25,649 nt of DNA. Origin: an uncultured Aquincola sp. Its GTDB lineage: Bacteria > Pseudomonadota > Gammaproteobacteria > Burkholderiales > Burkholderiaceae. The notes below the pieces were generated by a model. It had not been told where the DNA came from, searched no databases, and saw only the letters and a program-made list of their open reading frames with translations. Numbering within the stretch: the first letter of the stretch is position 1; every line of letters starts with the position of its first letter. Shown here piece by piece: positions 16,686 to 24,436 of this stretch. The DNA is taken from the NCBI GenBank assembly GCA_937883885.1, contig CAKZXL010000908.1, forward strand, positions 1 through 25,649, in the 5' to 3' direction. The translations under genes and the position numbers were made by a program.

Positions 16686-17392
16686 TGCTTGCCTCCGGAG
16701 ACCTGTGTGGGCTTGTTAAGCAGATACATCGACATGGCTTCGGCCATCTGCCAACTTTCGGCATCGTCAATGTCGACCGATTCGGTGCGACCCATTGTGT
16801 ACATGGCGGGCTTCCTGCCAATGCGTGCGTTGGTGCTTGCGAAACTGCTGCGCGAGAACACGTATAGGTTGGAGTTTTCTTCGAACCAAGGCTCCAAATC
16901 TTGCGTGCGGATCAAGTTGTTCGGGTCGTGGTTGATGGCGCTTGCGTCAGCCCGATAAAAACGAGTGTTGAACTGGTTGACCGTGAACACGGAGTCGCAA
17001 CTACCTTCGGCCACACCCTGTTGATACTTCTCCAGGGCGCCACGCACGCTTGCAATAGAAAGCAACGGATTTGTGGTGTGGGTCATCAAATAAGTCGACG
17101 CCTCGACATTGGCCACATCGTCGGCAAGGACAAGATTCATGCTGACGAAGTCGCCACAGATCTCGGGCTTTCGGTCTCGGATCAATATGCGCGGGCCGTC
17201 CACAAGACCATGCTGGGCGAGGATGTGGCGTGCGTCGGTGTTGATCACGACGGTATCCACCTGTTCGACCGCAAGCAAAGTATCTAGGATCCAACGGAAT
17301 AATGGTTTACCGTTGAACTCACGGAAGTTTTTGCCGACAACACGTTCGCTGTTGGCCTTCATGGGTAGCAGGGCAACGATTCTTTCAGTCAA
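16682..17392 (-). CDS. Acylneuraminate cytidylyltransferase-like CMP-sugar synthetase
   Basis: The N-terminus VALLPMKANSERVVGKNFREFNGKPLF matches the nucleotide-binding signature of NeuA/KdsB-type cytidylyltransferases (hydrophobic strand, S-x-R/K-x-x-x-KN, then GKPL). YLMTHTTNPLLS and SVFTVNQFNTRFY occupy the usual sugar-binding region. SVDIDDAESWQMAE near the end is the metal-binding D-x-D of the family. It would make a CMP-activated ulosonic acid from CTP. I choose TTG 17392 because GGAG lies 7 bases upstream and the N-terminus then matches the family. Another TTG at 17416 would add eight residues. No NeuB/KdsA-like synthase is nearby, so the substrate is open. Confidence 0.8.
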   Translation of the reverse strand: MTERIVALLPMKANSERVVGKNFREFNGKPLFRWILDTLLAVEQVDTVVINTDARHILAQHGLVDGPRILIRDRKPEICGDFVSMNLVLADDVANVEASTYLMTHTTNPLLSIASVRGALEKYQQGVAEGSCDSVFTVNQFNTRFYRADASAINHDPNNLIRTQDLEPWFEENSNLYVFSRSSFASTNARIGRKPAMYTMGRTESVDIDDAESWQMAEAMSMYLLNKPTQVSGGKQ

Positions 17393-17427
17393 GGTGAGAC
17401 TCCGTCGTTTTTTCAAAGGTGACCAGC

Positions 17428-18309
17428 TCAGCGCGGGAAGTAGTAGCGCTCTTTAGCCGCTCTGGAAAGCTGGCGATGGACATGATTGCCTTTGTAGGCC
17501 CCCCAGAACTGGCATAAGCGGTAGGCGATGATGTCCGTGAAATGCAGACGCAAGGTGCGTTCCTGCAAGGCGGCACCCCAGTCGAGCAATATGGCACTGG
17601 CAGCGTACCGCGCGACATCCAAGGCACCCAACTGCACTTCGGGCATGATGCGCTGAAGGGCGATGGCCTCACGCTCGAAACGCCGCCTCACCTGCCGCCA
17701 AGTTTCATCGTGGAGATGGTATACCTTGGCATCAGCCACATAAGCCACCTTGCGACCACGCTGCACCAATGCCTTCGCGAGATGCATGTCTTCCAGGCCC
17801 GTGATTTCTTCATCAAACTTGAAGACACTCCAGTCGCTGCGAAGCAGCGCAGAGTTAGCGTTGTTGCAATAGAAGCCGTCTTGGGGGACCTTACTCTGGG
17901 GAGGGAAGTATTTGGCAAAGATTTGCCTCTCGCTGAAATGCGTGCTCGAATCCCCGACTTGGCCACCGTATGAATAAACGACGCCCTGCTTGCCTAGTGG
18001 GGCTACCAAACGAGCAATCCAATGCTCATCGAACGGAATGCAATGACCACTGACAAAAATCAATGCATCGCCCTTCGCCGCCTCGCACCCAACGTTTAGC
18101 GAACGGCCAAACGAAAAATCTTCCTTCTTGATATGGACAATGCGGCAACCGTGTTGCTGAGCGATCTGTAGCGTCGCGTCTGTCGAGCCGCTATCGACCA
18201 GCACAACCTCGCACTCGTGACCATCCAAGCTCTGCTTGGCGATGGACTGCAATAGTGCGGGCAGATGTTTTGCCTCGTTGAGGGTACGGATGACAACACT
18301 CACCAGCAT
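17428..18309 (-). CDS. Glycosyltransferase family 2 (rhamnosyltransferase-like)
   Basis: LVSVVIRTLNEAKHLPALLQSI and VVLVDSGSTDATLQIA form the GT-A nucleotide-binding half, with the S-G-S-T-D motif typical of rhamnosyltransferase-like GT2 proteins. DFSFGRSLNVGCEAAKGDALIFVSGHCIP replaces the plain DxD motif. The acceptor half has EEITGLEDMHLAKALVQRG, a family E-D motif. It is soluble (293 aa) and should add one sugar to the lipid-linked repeat at the inner face of the membrane. The gene starts 3 bases after the epsI stop with GGCGGG as ribosome binding site. It begins the polymer-specific part of the operon, after the conserved export block. Confidence 0.85.
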   Translation of the reverse strand: MLVSVVIRTLNEAKHLPALLQSIAKQSLDGHECEVVLVDSGSTDATLQIAQQHGCRIVHIKKEDFSFGRSLNVGCEAAKGDALIFVSGHCIPFDEHWIARLVAPLGKQGVVYSYGGQVGDSSTHFSERQIFAKYFPPQSKVPQDGFYCNNANSALLRSDWSVFKFDEEITGLEDMHLAKALVQRGRKVAYVADAKVYHLHDETWRQVRRRFEREAIALQRIMPEVQLGALDVARYAASAILLDWGAALQERTLRLHFTDIIAYRLCQFWGAYKGNHVHRQLSRAAKERYYFPR

Positions 18310-18312
18310 GCG

Positions 18313-19020
18313 TCAACCCGCCTTGCCCAATGCAACACGCCCCACCAGGACCTCCCGTGCCGAAGGACTGACCGCTGCCAACAGTTCATCAACAAAGCGA
18401 CGTTGAATCTCATACGCCGGCTGGACCATCGAAGAGATGGTGGAGACACGAAACAGCAGACCATCGGGAATCTGTCCCCGGGTGCCGTAAGCTAGCCGAA
18501 CCTTGTTCTGCTCCAGCCAGCCACGGGCGATGTCGTCACCGATTCGCATCCAGTAGGTCACGGGCTCGGTGCGTTCGCCTTGCGTGCCTATCAGGTGCAT
18601 TGTTGGCACGTGAATGGACCCTAACTGCCATGTGCCGAGTTTGATATCGGTCACGCGAAACCCTTGCGCGGCATAACAGACCTCGGGCTTGTGCAACTGA
18701 AGTGCGCGGGTCTGATTTGCTCCGTAGGCAATGGACAGCATGACACGTTGCCCGTCGACGTTGACGTATGTGCGCGACAGGGTTTTGTCGTATATGTTGC
18801 TCAGGGTCTGCGCTACTTCGGGCGATACAGACAAGGGCACAATCGATTTGTCGAGGCCCCAGCCGCCGAACGACTCCGGAATCAGACGCTCAAGATCGGG
18901 CATCTGGCTAGCTGAAGTCACTTGCGGCTTGGGTGTAGCCAACATGGCACCCACCGAAGTAGCCGCAAACAGACCGCCCACTAGAACCGCGCGCCGCCTC
19001 AATGTATCAGATTCGTTCAT
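18313..19020 (-). CDS. epsI: EpsI, exosortase-associated protein
   Basis: A 235-residue protein with an N-terminal membrane segment or signal (RRRAVLVGGLFAATSVGAML). The family's core motif HKPEVCYAAQGF is at residues 110-121, with Cys115. YWMRIGDD and a short hydrophilic C-terminus follow. EpsI (DUF3485 family) is found with exosortases, sometimes fused to them, and is thought to act at the periplasmic face; its chemistry is not established. It follows the exosortase gene, with a 104-base gap that contains a possible 33-codon ORF. An AAAGGG ribosome binding site sits 5 bases before the ATG. Confidence 0.9.
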   Translation of the reverse strand: MNESDTLRRRAVLVGGLFAATSVGAMLATPKPQVTSASQMPDLERLIPESFGGWGLDKSIVPLSVSPEVAQTLSNIYDKTLSRTYVNVDGQRVMLSIAYGANQTRALQLHKPEVCYAAQGFRVTDIKLGTWQLGSIHVPTMHLIGTQGERTEPVTYWMRIGDDIARGWLEQNKVRLAYGTRGQIPDGLLFRVSTISSMVQPAYEIQRRFVDELLAAVSPSAREVLVGRVALGKAG

Positions 19021-19118
19021 GTTGACCCTTTGATTGGCTCTGTGTACAACACGCCTATGACATCAGGCGCGACGGAGAGCCTCTGCCCCAACAAGCTCGC
19101 GCGGACAACCATCTGCAT
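19017..19118 (-). CDS. Candidate 33-aa small ORF between exosortase and epsI
   Basis: ATG 19118 lies six bases after the exosortase stop and in the same frame. The frame ends in a TGA that overlaps the epsI ATG (ATGA). The peptide begins MQMVVRASLLGQRLSVAPDV and ends GVLYTEPIKGST. A GAG five bases before the ATG is a weak ribosome binding site. It may be a coupling peptide, a former C-terminal extension of the exosortase cut off by a stop codon, or a chance frame. I recognise no family. Confidence 0.3.
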   Translation of the reverse strand: MQMVVRASLLGQRLSVAPDVIGVLYTEPIKGST

Positions 19119-19124
19119 CAAAAC

Positions 19125-20042
19125 TCAAGCAGCGGCCTTGCTCGCCGTCGTCACGCGCGAGCCGAAACACCACCCCAGCGCCTTGTCTGTCGCAAGGATG
19201 AGGACCAAGGCAACCATGAACAAGACCATCCCTGCGAACCCGTGAACAAAACCCTGCCCTGCCTCGTCCCCAAAGTGGTATGTGACGAGAGCAAGAATCA
19301 TTACTCGGATGATGTTGGCAGCAAACGAGATAGGGATGACAAGTGCCGCCAAGATCACATTTCGCGCTACCGAGGTGTAGTTCATCAGATTCATGTAAAG
19401 CAACCCAAGCGCTTCGAGGGTGAACATCGAGTTCAGCCCAGCACATGCATCAGCAACCAACAATTGGTAGGGGCCAATGGCCAAGATGACGCCAGTCCGC
19501 GCGATGGGGTACCCAAATTGATAGAGGATGACCTCTGCGACATAGGAAACCGCCATTTTGAGCGGCACAGTCACTATTTGTACCAACACGCTGGGGAGTG
19601 GCACCATGAAAATCATGAAAAACAATGGGAAGGCCATGAGTCTAAGCGCCAGCCAGCCTTTGAACAGTAGCAGAGTGGCAGCCAGCACTAGAATCTGTGA
19701 CCCTATCTCGATGGTATCGAGTTGCTGCGTCCGCCCAAGCAGATAGCTCAACAGGCCAAGCACCATCAACAGCCCGCCAGCGAAGTAGGCGGGCTTGGCC
19801 TCCACAGCCAAGTAGTCATCCTTTCGCCGCCACATCAACCAAAATGATATGAGGAGGATGATTGGGCCATGCCCCTGCTCGTCAGTCGCCCAGACTGTAT
19901 CCGCCAAGTTAAGGTAACTTGGCACGTACATGCTGGCGAAGCCGAGCACCAATGCAATGAGGACGAAACCCTCACCACCCAATGCCGGTCGGTTTAGTGC
20001 CGGAGAGTGCGCACCCGGAGCGATGGAAGTTTTGTCACTCAC
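19125..20042 (-). CDS. xrtB: Exosortase B (EpsH/XrtB type), membrane transpeptidase-like protease
   Basis: A polytopic inner-membrane protein of about 305 residues with around eight helices. The proposed exosortase catalytic residues are all present: Cys in VADACAGLNSMF (about 200), Arg in NIIRVMILAL (about 246) and His in GFVHGFAG (about 267). The exosortase/archaeosortase family is thought to cleave C-terminal PEP-CTERM-type sorting signals and transfer the protein to another molecule. Subtype B is my call from the epsD-G/epsI context, equivalent to EpsH of methanolan loci. I start at GTG 20042 (MSDKTSIAPG); a TTG at 20048 is the alternative. No protein with a visible PEP-CTERM tail is encoded in the window. 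Confidence 0.9.
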   Translation of the reverse strand: MSDKTSIAPGAHSPALNRPALGGEGFVLIALVLGFASMYVPSYLNLADTVWATDEQGHGPIILLISFWLMWRRKDDYLAVEAKPAYFAGGLLMVLGLLSYLLGRTQQLDTIEIGSQILVLAATLLLFKGWLALRLMAFPLFFMIFMVPLPSVLVQIVTVPLKMAVSYVAEVILYQFGYPIARTGVILAIGPYQLLVADACAGLNSMFTLEALGLLYMNLMNYTSVARNVILAALVIPISFAANIIRVMILALVTYHFGDEAGQGFVHGFAGMVLFMVALVLILATDKALGWCFGSRVTTASKAAA

Positions 20043-20044
20043 GA

Positions 20045-20953
20045 TCAAAACTCGTTAAGAATTACACCAGAAAGGACCACTGGCGTCTCTGCAAGGTTGC
20101 CGACAAGCGATTCGAGGGCCCTGACTTCCGACTGGTTCTGCCGCGCAATAACCAAGGCGGCGCCGCACCGCGCCGCGATCACAGAGCAATCGCTGCCATA
20201 GACCGCAGCCGGTGTGTCGACGACAACGTGGTCGAATTTCGTAAGGAGCTCTCGGATCAGCAAACCGAACGCAGGGCGCTCCACCAGTTCAAGCGGATTC
20301 GGTGGTGTGATTCCCACCGGCAGCACAAAGAGGCTGGGGACACCGACCACCTGTTGAATCACCTTTGCCTCAGCGCGACCACTGAGAATACCCGATAGAC
20401 CAGCATTGTTGCTGATGCCGAATACCTCATGTTGACGCGGACCTCGCATGTCAGCGTCCACCAGCAAGGTCCTCCCGCCGAGTTGCGCCAACGTTACTGC
20501 GAGATTTGCTGTGAAGAAACTCTTCCCGTCCCCGCTGTCTGGACTGACCACAGCCAATGCGCGACGCTCCTGCCCTTCGTTGTAGAGCCGCATCATGATT
20601 TGACTGCGGATGGCACGAAAGCTTTCGGCTTGAACTCCGAAGGGCTGATTCAAAGCCACCAATTCAGGGTTCGCCTTGCGCTTGTCTTCCGCCGCGTACG
20701 GATAGTGGAACTGCTGACTGAGCGCAAAAAGGACATCATCGGTGCTCGCGTAGCCTAGGGCCACGGCAGCCTCACCGAAACGGATACCTTTCTGTCGCTG
20801 ATAATCCAGTACCTTCTCGACTTGCTCCGCTGTCAGGTGCCTCGTTTCAGCAATGATCGCTCCGATCGAGCGGTCTGCCACGTCAGGGCTACTTTTGAGC
20901 ATGCTGGCGTCACTAGAGTGGGGAACTGCCGAATCTCTGAAATTGCCCATCAT
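20045..20953 (-). CDS. epsG: EpsG, chain-length-determinant tyrosine-kinase-like ATPase
   Basis: This is the cytoplasmic ATPase partner of EpsF. Walker A (SPDSGDGKS, 137-145), Walker A' (LLVDADMRG, 163-171) and a Walker-B-like VVVDTPA (243-249) define a BY-kinase/ParA-type domain. Before it, residues 25-90 look like a small N-terminal GspE/MshEN-type module (KGIRFGEAAVALGYASTDDV, then LSQQFHYPY). That fold can bind c-di-GMP in some secretion ATPases. The protein stops soon after the ATPase core (VVLSGVILNEF), with no tyrosine cluster at the C-terminus. The ATG overlaps the epsF stop and the stop is next to the exosortase start. It probably controls polymer length by cycling its interaction with EpsF. 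Confidence 0.9.
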   Translation of the reverse strand: MMGNFRDSAVPHSSDASMLKSSPDVADRSIGAIIAETRHLTAEQVEKVLDYQRQKGIRFGEAAVALGYASTDDVLFALSQQFHYPYAAEDKRKANPELVALNQPFGVQAESFRAIRSQIMMRLYNEGQERRALAVVSPDSGDGKSFFTANLAVTLAQLGGRTLLVDADMRGPRQHEVFGISNNAGLSGILSGRAEAKVIQQVVGVPSLFVLPVGITPPNPLELVERPAFGLLIRELLTKFDHVVVDTPAAVYGSDCSVIAARCGAALVIARQNQSEVRALESLVGNLAETPVVLSGVILNEF

Positions 20954-22380
20954 GCGCCTTTGTTGGGTGCAGGCAGGCCAATGACCCGTTGCTGCATGAG
21001 CAGTGAGGTACGCTTTCCTGCGCTAAATGATTTGGCGTTGGGTTTAGGCAGACCGCCAAGGACCGGAAGTCCCAAAGCAGCCACCACATCGTCTGCAGTG
21101 CGAATACGACGGTTGCCTAGCTCCAACATCAGCGCAACACCGACCGCCAGCAGCCCCCCCACAAAGATGGACATCAGTATGTTCAGCAGAACTTTCGGTG
21201 AAGCGGGCTCCAGGGGTGGCTGCGCGGTAGTCAGCAGATTCACGTAGCCTTGATTAGCCTGGCTTTCCAGCGCAGTCTGATTCAAACGCGCCATGACGTT
21301 GTCGTAGGCACGTTGAGCGTTCTCGACCTCTCTCACGAGAACCTGGCCCTCATCGCGCACCGCCTTCATCTGCAACAGCTTAGCGCGCTGAGCGTCCAAT
21401 TCGCGCTGAACCTGAGCCTCCCGCTGCTTGTTGATTGTGTTGGTCACCGCCACACCGCCGGTGACCTTGCGAATTTCGGCGTCAATACGTGCCCGCAATT
21501 CTGCGATGTTTGCCTTCGCTTCGATAACCTGGGGATAGTTATCGCCGAACTTGCTGTTCAATTCCTGCAGGCGTGCCTCATTGCGCGTCAGATCGGCCTT
21601 CAATCCGCTGACTAGTGGGTTCGACAACACCTCTTGCAGGCGGTCACCGCCAGCGCCTTGAGCTTGCTGCTGGCGGCTCCCCGACTCACTGGAGATCGCC
21701 TGTATCTGGACCAGCTGGCTGCTAAGTTCGGCCAAACGGGCGTTCTCGACGTCCAAGCGCTCATCTGCGGCAATGATGCCCTTGTCCTTCTGGAAAGCTG
21801 AAAGCTTCGACTGCGCAGTTTCCAAGGCGAGCCGAGCCTCTTTGCTCTGCGCGGCGAAGAACGTGCTGAACTGCTTGGCCGGGTCAACGCGAAGTTCCAG
21901 TGCGGTACTGATGAAGGCTTGGGCAAAAGCGTTTGCCAAGCCTGCAGAAAACCTGGGATCTGGAGACCGATACGTAATCTCGATCACATTGCTTTCGCGG
22001 GACGGTTTCACGGTCAGATATCTCTTGAGCAAATCAATCAACCATTGCTCAATCGTACCCTCCCCTTCGCTTTCAGTTTGCCACTGTTCCCGCAAGGCAG
22101 GATTTTCAGTTAGCCGGAGGTCCCGTATCACCCGTAGCACAACTCGGTCGCTGGTGAGGATATCCACTTGAGTGGCCATGAAACCAGGCATTGCCATGCC
22201 CTGGAAAACCATGGCCGACACTGGATCGGGCTTGACATCAATTACAACACTGGAAGAAGCGTCATACTTTTTCGGCAGCACTAGGCTCAGGCCGACTGCC
22301 GTACCCACCACCAGCATAAATACCAGCAATGCGGCCCTTTTGCGCGCTCGCAGAATAGAGAGGAATTGTGCGAAGGTCAT
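20950..22380 (-). CDS. epsF: EpsF, Wzz/PCP-2a-type chain-length determinant
   Basis: A 476-residue inner-membrane protein. It has one helix near residues 15-35 (AALLVFMLVVGTAVGLSLVLP) and one near 405-430 (ILMSIFVGGLLAVGVALMLEL), and a long periplasmic part between them. That part contains the Wzz-domain start (KKYDASSSVVIDVKPDP) and helical/coiled-coil stretches rich in Q, E and A. In many Gram-negative systems this module and the kinase are one protein (Wzc). Here the kinase is the separate epsG gene. It is the polysaccharide co-polymerase that bridges the Wzy polymerase and the EpsE export channel. The gene starts 19 bases after the epsE stop. Confidence 0.9.
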   Translation of the reverse strand: MTFAQFLSILRARKRAALLVFMLVVGTAVGLSLVLPKKYDASSSVVIDVKPDPVSAMVFQGMAMPGFMATQVDILTSDRVVLRVIRDLRLTENPALREQWQTESEGEGTIEQWLIDLLKRYLTVKPSRESNVIEITYRSPDPRFSAGLANAFAQAFISTALELRVDPAKQFSTFFAAQSKEARLALETAQSKLSAFQKDKGIIAADERLDVENARLAELSSQLVQIQAISSESGSRQQQAQGAGGDRLQEVLSNPLVSGLKADLTRNEARLQELNSKFGDNYPQVIEAKANIAELRARIDAEIRKVTGGVAVTNTINKQREAQVQRELDAQRAKLLQMKAVRDEGQVLVREVENAQRAYDNVMARLNQTALESQANQGYVNLLTTAQPPLEPASPKVLLNILMSIFVGGLLAVGVALMLELGNRRIRTADDVVAALGLPVLGGLPKPNAKSFSAGKRTSLLMQQRVIGLPAPNKGA

Positions 22381-22399
22381 AGCAGGCTACTGGTGAATA

Positions 22400-23254
22400 T
22401 CAAAAGAGGCTTTCGCGCACGTACACCACATCACCATCGCGCATGGAGTCGTCCATCGAAGGGGTAATCACCTGGACCTTGCCATCTGCACTCTTGCGGT
22501 GCACCCGAATCCCCTTCTCCGTGCCCCGCTGCGTCAAACCGCCGCCCGTGGCCAGCGATTGCATCAGCGTCATTCCACGCTCCAGCCGCATGGGGCCAGG
22601 GCGCTGGACTTCGCCGTAGATGTAGACCATGGGCTGCCGGTCGACCCAGATGGCATCGCCGTTCTGGATGATGATGTCTTCGCCACGGTTCTGAGCCGCG
22701 AAGATGGTGGGCACGTCCACTTCGGCGCGGAACGGCTTGCCGCCGCGCGTGCCAGTGATGACCACGATGTCGGCGCCGGTGACGGCCGTGCCGCCGGCCA
22801 TGGCCAGCAGGTCGGTCAGCTTCATCTCGGCCACTTCCAGCGGGTAGCGACCCGGGCGGTTCACCTGCCCCAGCACGTTGGCCTGGTTGCCGCGCACCTG
22901 CAGCACCGCGATGGTGACTTGAGGCTGCTTGACGAAGTTGCCGTTGCGCAGGCCGTCGGCGATGGCGCGCTCAGCGGCCGAGATGCTCTGGCCGCCCAGG
23001 CGCACCTGGCCGATCAACGGGTAGGAAACGACACCGGTTTCGCTGACGCGGGTTTCCAGCGTCAGGTCGGGGTTTTGGTACACGGTGATGCGCACCACGT
23101 CGCCTGCGCCCAACCGGTATTCAGGCGTGGACGAAGCGGGAATGGGCGCGTTGGCCGTTTGCGCGTGCGTCGGCAGGGCAGCACCCAGGGCAGCAGCAGC
23201 GGCAAAGACAGCCAGGCAGGCGCGGAGTCGGTTGTTCTTGTGCATGTTGAGCAT
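22400..23254 (-). CDS. epsE: EpsE, Wza-type outer-membrane polysaccharide export protein
   Basis: The signal peptide ACLAVFAAAAALGAALPTHA is followed by Q, giving a type I cleavage site and no lipobox. The mature protein starts with the polysaccharide-export domain (YRLGAGDVVRITVYQNPDL, then RVSETGVVSYPLIGQV). SLBB-like beta-grasp repeats follow (ANVLGQVNRPGRYPLE; VYIYGEVQRPGPMRLERG). At 284 residues it is shorter than Wza and shows no clear C-terminal amphipathic helix for spanning the outer membrane. Three nearby starts are possible: GTG 23257, ATG 23254 and ATG 23245. I list ATG 23254, which touches the epsD stop. Confidence 0.9.
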   Translation of the reverse strand: MLNMHKNNRLRACLAVFAAAAALGAALPTHAQTANAPIPASSTPEYRLGAGDVVRITVYQNPDLTLETRVSETGVVSYPLIGQVRLGGQSISAAERAIADGLRNGNFVKQPQVTIAVLQVRGNQANVLGQVNRPGRYPLEVAEMKLTDLLAMAGGTAVTGADIVVITGTRGGKPFRAEVDVPTIFAAQNRGEDIIIQNGDAIWVDRQPMVYIYGEVQRPGPMRLERGMTLMQSLATGGGLTQRGTEKGIRVHRKSADGKVQVITPSMDDSMRDGDVVYVRESLF

Positions 23255-24237
23255 CACTTCAGTCCCATCCCTTTGCTGATCGACGAGGCATCCAGGCCAC
23301 TGGCGGCGGGCGCCGGTGCAGGGGCCGGTGCAGGGGCAGGTGCCGGCGAAGCCGCAGGTGCGCTGGCCGCGCCGTCCGCAAACTTGCCGACGTATTCAAT
23401 CTTCGATTCACCACGCATCCGCTTGACGTCGTCCTCCACCAGCTTCCGCTTCCGGTCATTGGTCAAAAACTGCTCGATCGCCGGCGTAGCCTGCTCCAGC
23501 GTCACCGGCTGGCTGCGCGAGTTGACGAGGACGATGACCTGGGCGCCGTTGGGCGAGGGCTGCAGCACGGCCTGGCCGTCTTGCAGGCGGGCGAAGTTGT
23601 CCAGGCTGGCCAGGGGCAGTTGCTCGGCCGCACGCACGGCCTGGTTGCCGGCGAACTTGAAGTCGTTGGCCTTCAGGTATTCGACGAATTCATTCACGTT
23701 CTTCGCCTCAGCAAGCTTCGTGCGAAGGGCGTCCACCTGCTCGGGCTTGGCTTCGATCGCCAGCTCCTGCAGGTTGTAGATGCGGCGTTCCTTGAAGAGG
23801 GCCGGCTTTTCGTCGTAGTACTTGCGCACTTCGTCGGGCGTGGGCTTGCTGGCGGTTTCGCCGATCTTGTCGACATAGGCGCGCGCGATGATTTCGCGCT
23901 TGGCCGCCTCGATCTGCTGCACCACGCGCGGGTCGCGGTCCAGCTTCTGGTCGGTGGCCTTTTGCACGGCCAGTTCCTGGTCGATCAGGCGCTCCAGAAT
24001 CTGCTTGCTGGCGGCGTCGGCCTGTTCGGGCCGCAGGCCGCGCTGCTGCTGCAGCACGAAGTTGATCTGGTGAACGGTGATTTCTTCCTTGTTCACCTTC
24101 GCAGCCGTTTGGCTGGCGCCCTTTTCTTTCTTGTCCCCGCACCCCGCGGCCAGCAGCAAGGCCGCGCATGCGGCGGCGATGCAGGCAACGCGCAAGCTGG
24201 AGCGCGCCTGGGGATGAAGGTCGGATCGGGTCGTCAC
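23254..24237 (-). CDS. epsD: EpsD, SurA/PpiC-type peptidyl-prolyl isomerase lipoprotein
   Basis: I start at GTG 24237 because GGGAG lies 8 bases before it; ATG 24270 lacks a ribosome binding site. The signal VACIAAACAALLLAAGC gives lipoprotein Cys33, followed by Gly. The EpsD family is related to the SurA N-domain and PpiC-type isomerases: residues 45-110 (INFVLQQQRGLRPEQA, LERLIDQELAVQKATD) match the SurA chaperone part. A helical region with PTPDEVRKYYDEKPALFKERR follows. The final 40 residues are a Pro/Ala linker (PAPAPAPAPA) with a short tail (SISKGMGLK). It is thought to assist folding or assembly of the export machinery in the periplasm. It is the first gene of the EPS operon, next to ubiE. 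Confidence 0.88.
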   Translation of the reverse strand: MTTRSDLHPQARSSLRVACIAAACAALLLAAGCGDKKEKGASQTAAKVNKEEITVHQINFVLQQQRGLRPEQADAASKQILERLIDQELAVQKATDQKLDRDPRVVQQIEAAKREIIARAYVDKIGETASKPTPDEVRKYYDEKPALFKERRIYNLQELAIEAKPEQVDALRTKLAEAKNVNEFVEYLKANDFKFAGNQAVRAAEQLPLASLDNFARLQDGQAVLQPSPNGAQVIVLVNSRSQPVTLEQATPAIEQFLTNDRKRKLVEDDVKRMRGESKIEYVGKFADGAASAPAASPAPAPAPAPAPAPAASGLDASSISKGMGLK

Positions 24238-24436
24238 GCTGGAATCTCCCACCTTGCCGGGCAAGGTCATGTCAAGAGGTGCGGGCTCGCAGGATGCGGA
24301 CCAGCCTCAGGCCGGCCGTCAATCGCCCAGACGGCGGAGTGTATAGGCCTGCCCATGGCAGATCCGTGTAAGCACTGAGAGACGAGGTGTCAGTCCCCAC
24401 GTGTTTGGGGGACCGCGTGCCTTCAGACACAAAGCG
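24238..24436. other. Intergenic region between ubiE and the EPS operon
   Basis: About 200 bases separate ubiE from epsD, both on the minus strand. This must hold the EPS operon promoter unless transcription runs through from ubiE. A TATACA at 24340-24345 on the minus strand could be a -10 element, but no good -35 lies 16-18 bases upstream, and I saw no sigma-54 -24/-12 pair. The hairpin at 24393-24413 is listed separately. Any promoter assignment would be a guess. Confidence 0.4.
24393..24413 (-). terminator. Hairpin after ubiE, weak terminator candidate
   Basis: GTCCCC and GGGGAC form a 6-bp stem with a 9-base loop, 24 bases beyond the ubiE stop. On the minus strand no T-tract follows the stem, so it is a poor Rho-independent terminator. 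It could still pause transcription or stabilise the 3' end. Confidence 0.25.

Noticed and set aside
22499..23779. Long plus-strand open frame opposite epsE/epsD
   Set aside because: It is a high-G+C shadow frame, His/Gly/Ala-rich without any domain; the minus-strand genes are unmistakable.
24340..24368. TATACA -10 element as promoter of the EPS operon
   Set aside because: The hexamer 17 bases upstream does not resemble a -35, and TTACAC is 20 bases away; the evidence is insufficient.
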